This document shows positions 4,468 to 5,530 of a stretch of DNA of 5,530 nucleotides, in pieces (the stretch's first letter is position 1; the number at the start of each line of letters is the position of its first letter). The DNA comes from Coprothermobacterota bacterium (lineage in GTDB: Bacteria > Caldisericota > JANLFM01): assembly GCA_026389415.1 (NCBI GenBank), contig JAPLHX010000064.1:1-5530 (forward strand). The letters are read 5' to 3'. A program made the position numbers and the translations under genes. The notes under the pieces are model-generated. The model made no database searches. It had not been told where the DNA came from and was given only the letters and a program-made list of their open reading frames with translations.

Positions 4468-5530
4468 TCAGGCGACCGCCCAGCCTCCCGATAGGACCTC
4501 GGCCTGCTCTAATACGGTCTGGGTGGCTTTCTCCTGCTTGTCCGGCGGGTAGCCATACTTCCGCAACACCCGTTTGACCATCACCCGCATTTTGGCGCGC
4601 ACGTTCTCCCGCACGGTCCAATCGATGGAAACATTGTTGCGCACGGTCTCCACCAACTCGCGCGCGATGCTTCGCAACGTCTCGTCGCCCAAGACGGCCA
4701 CAGCGCTGTCGTTGGTCTCCAGCGCGTCGTAGAACGCGACTTCTTCCTCCGTCAGCCCCAACGCTTCCCCTCGCCGGTCGGCTTCCCGCATCTCTTTGGC
4801 CAGGGCGATCAGCTCTTCGATCACCTGGGCGCTCTCCACCGCCCGGTTCTGGTAGGCGCGGATGGAACGCTCCAGCAGCGCGGCAAAGGAACGAGCCTGC
4901 ACCAGGTTGGTGCGCGAGCGGGTCTTGATCTCATTGCTCAGCAATTTGCGCAAGAGCTCCACCGCCAGGTTCTTCTGCGGCAAGCCGCGCACCTCGACCA
5001 GGAATTCGTCCGAGAGGATGGAGATGTCCGGCTTTTTCAACCCGGCCGCGCTGTAGAGGTCGATCACCTGGTCGGAGGAGACTGCCTTGGAGACCAATTG
5101 ACGGATGGCGTGATCCAGGTCCTCCTCCGGCCGAGCATTGACGATGCCGGATTTGGCCAGAGCCGCTCGCACCGCTTGAAAAAACCCCACATCGTCGCGG
5201 ATGGCCAGCGCTTGCTCGTGTGGCACCGCCAAGGCGAAGGCTTGGGAGAGTTCGGTCACCGCTGTCAGCAACCGGCTTTTCCCCTCCGTCTGGGCCAAGA
5301 TGTGCTCCTGGGCGGAAGGCAGCAAACCTAGCTTTTGAGTGGGCATCCCCTGGGTCCACAACGACCAGTCAAACCCGTGGAAAAGGCCCATGCAGATCTC
5401 GTATTTCTCCAGCAATACAGCCACCGCTTCGGATTGATCGATGGCCGTCCTTCCCGTCCCGCCACTTTCGGTGTAGACAGCCAGCGCCTTTCGAAGTTGA
5501 TCGGCCAACCCCAGATAGTCCACCACCAGT
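4468..5530 (-). CDS. hsdR: Type I restriction enzyme endonuclease subunit HsdR, C-terminal part (5' end outside window)
   Basis: HsdR is the ATP-driven translocase and nuclease subunit of type I restriction-modification complexes, acting with HsdM and HsdS on unmodified foreign DNA. The frame is open to the right edge and ends at TGA 4468-4470. The visible part (about 353 residues) begins with VVDYLGLADQLRKAL, the stretch that directly follows the second RecA-like helicase domain. The rest is the helical C-terminal domain (DUF3387 type), including LGLTEEEVAFYDAL, ELVETVRNNVSIDWTVRENV and VKRVLRKYGYPPDKQEKAT. This region normally docks HsdR onto HsdM. The nuclease and helicase motifs lie outside the window, so intactness cannot be judged. 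The frame has a normal-looking C-terminus. An internal GTG at 5526 is not the real start. hsdM and hsdS are not seen here. Confidence 0.92.
   Translation of the reverse strand, partial: LVVDYLGLADQLRKALAVYTESGGTGRTAIDQSEAVAVLLEKYEICMGLFHGFDWSLWTQGMPTQKLGLLPSAQEHILAQTEGKSRLLTAVTELSQAFALAVPHEQALAIRDDVGFFQAVRAALAKSGIVNARPEEDLDHAIRQLVSKAVSSDQVIDLYSAAGLKKPDISILSDEFLVEVRGLPQKNLAVELLRKLLSNEIKTRSRTNLVQARSFAALLERSIRAYQNRAVESAQVIEELIALAKEMREADRRGEALGLTEEEVAFYDALETNDSAVAVLGDETLRSIARELVETVRNNVSIDWTVRENVRAKMRVMVKRVLRKYGYPPDKQEKATQTVLEQAEVLSGGWAVA

Noticed and set aside
1..5530. CRISPR array, tRNA or rRNA gene
   Set aside because: No regularly spaced repeat-spacer pattern, cloverleaf or rRNA sequence was seen; the only tandem repeat has 17-bp units without spacers.

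Overview
The window looks like accessory DNA from a Gram-negative bacterium. The evidence is a lipoprotein-type signal peptide on the amidohydrolase, a type I restriction subunit, an AAA ATPase/DUF4143 gene end, and terminal motifs (GGGGACAG, CTGACCCCAC) of the kind that flank REP-associated tyrosine transposase (RAYT) elements. A deltaproteobacterial-type (Desulfobacterota) host would fit, but nothing here fixes the taxonomy.

Layout, left to right. Bases 1-288 (+) are the 3' end of a DUF4143-type AAA ATPase gene. Bases 287-486 are a repeat element (copy 1) filling the gap between two convergent stop codons. Bases 486-2186 (-) encode a complete YtcJ-type amidohydrolase with a lipoprotein signal peptide. 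Bases 2187-3252 have no convincing gene. They hold a 17-bp tandem repeat, a run of hairpins including two terminator-like structures on the + strand, a second copy of the repeat element (2731-2912), and the first copy of a 56-bp direct repeat (3110-3165). Bases 3253-4247 (-) are a compact three-gene operon: a DUF3467 protein, then a HicB-like protein, then a small partner protein with faint HicA-type features. Bases 4264-4389 (-) are the last part of a DUF4357 domain, cut off at the second copy of the 56-bp repeat (4390-4445). Bases 4468-5530 (-) are the C-terminal third or so of a type I restriction endonuclease HsdR, running off the right edge.

The three small genes form the most interesting unit. 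They are packed 3-5 bp apart, have a plausible promoter just upstream, and are bracketed by perfect 56-bp direct repeats 1,280 bp apart. They sit just downstream of hsdR, with a broken DUF4357 gene at the junction. This suggests a cassette-like insertion next to a restriction-modification locus, possibly a toxin-antitoxin-like or defence-associated module. That function is inference: only the DUF3467 assignment is fairly secure, and the HicA/HicB likeness rests on residue pattern alone.
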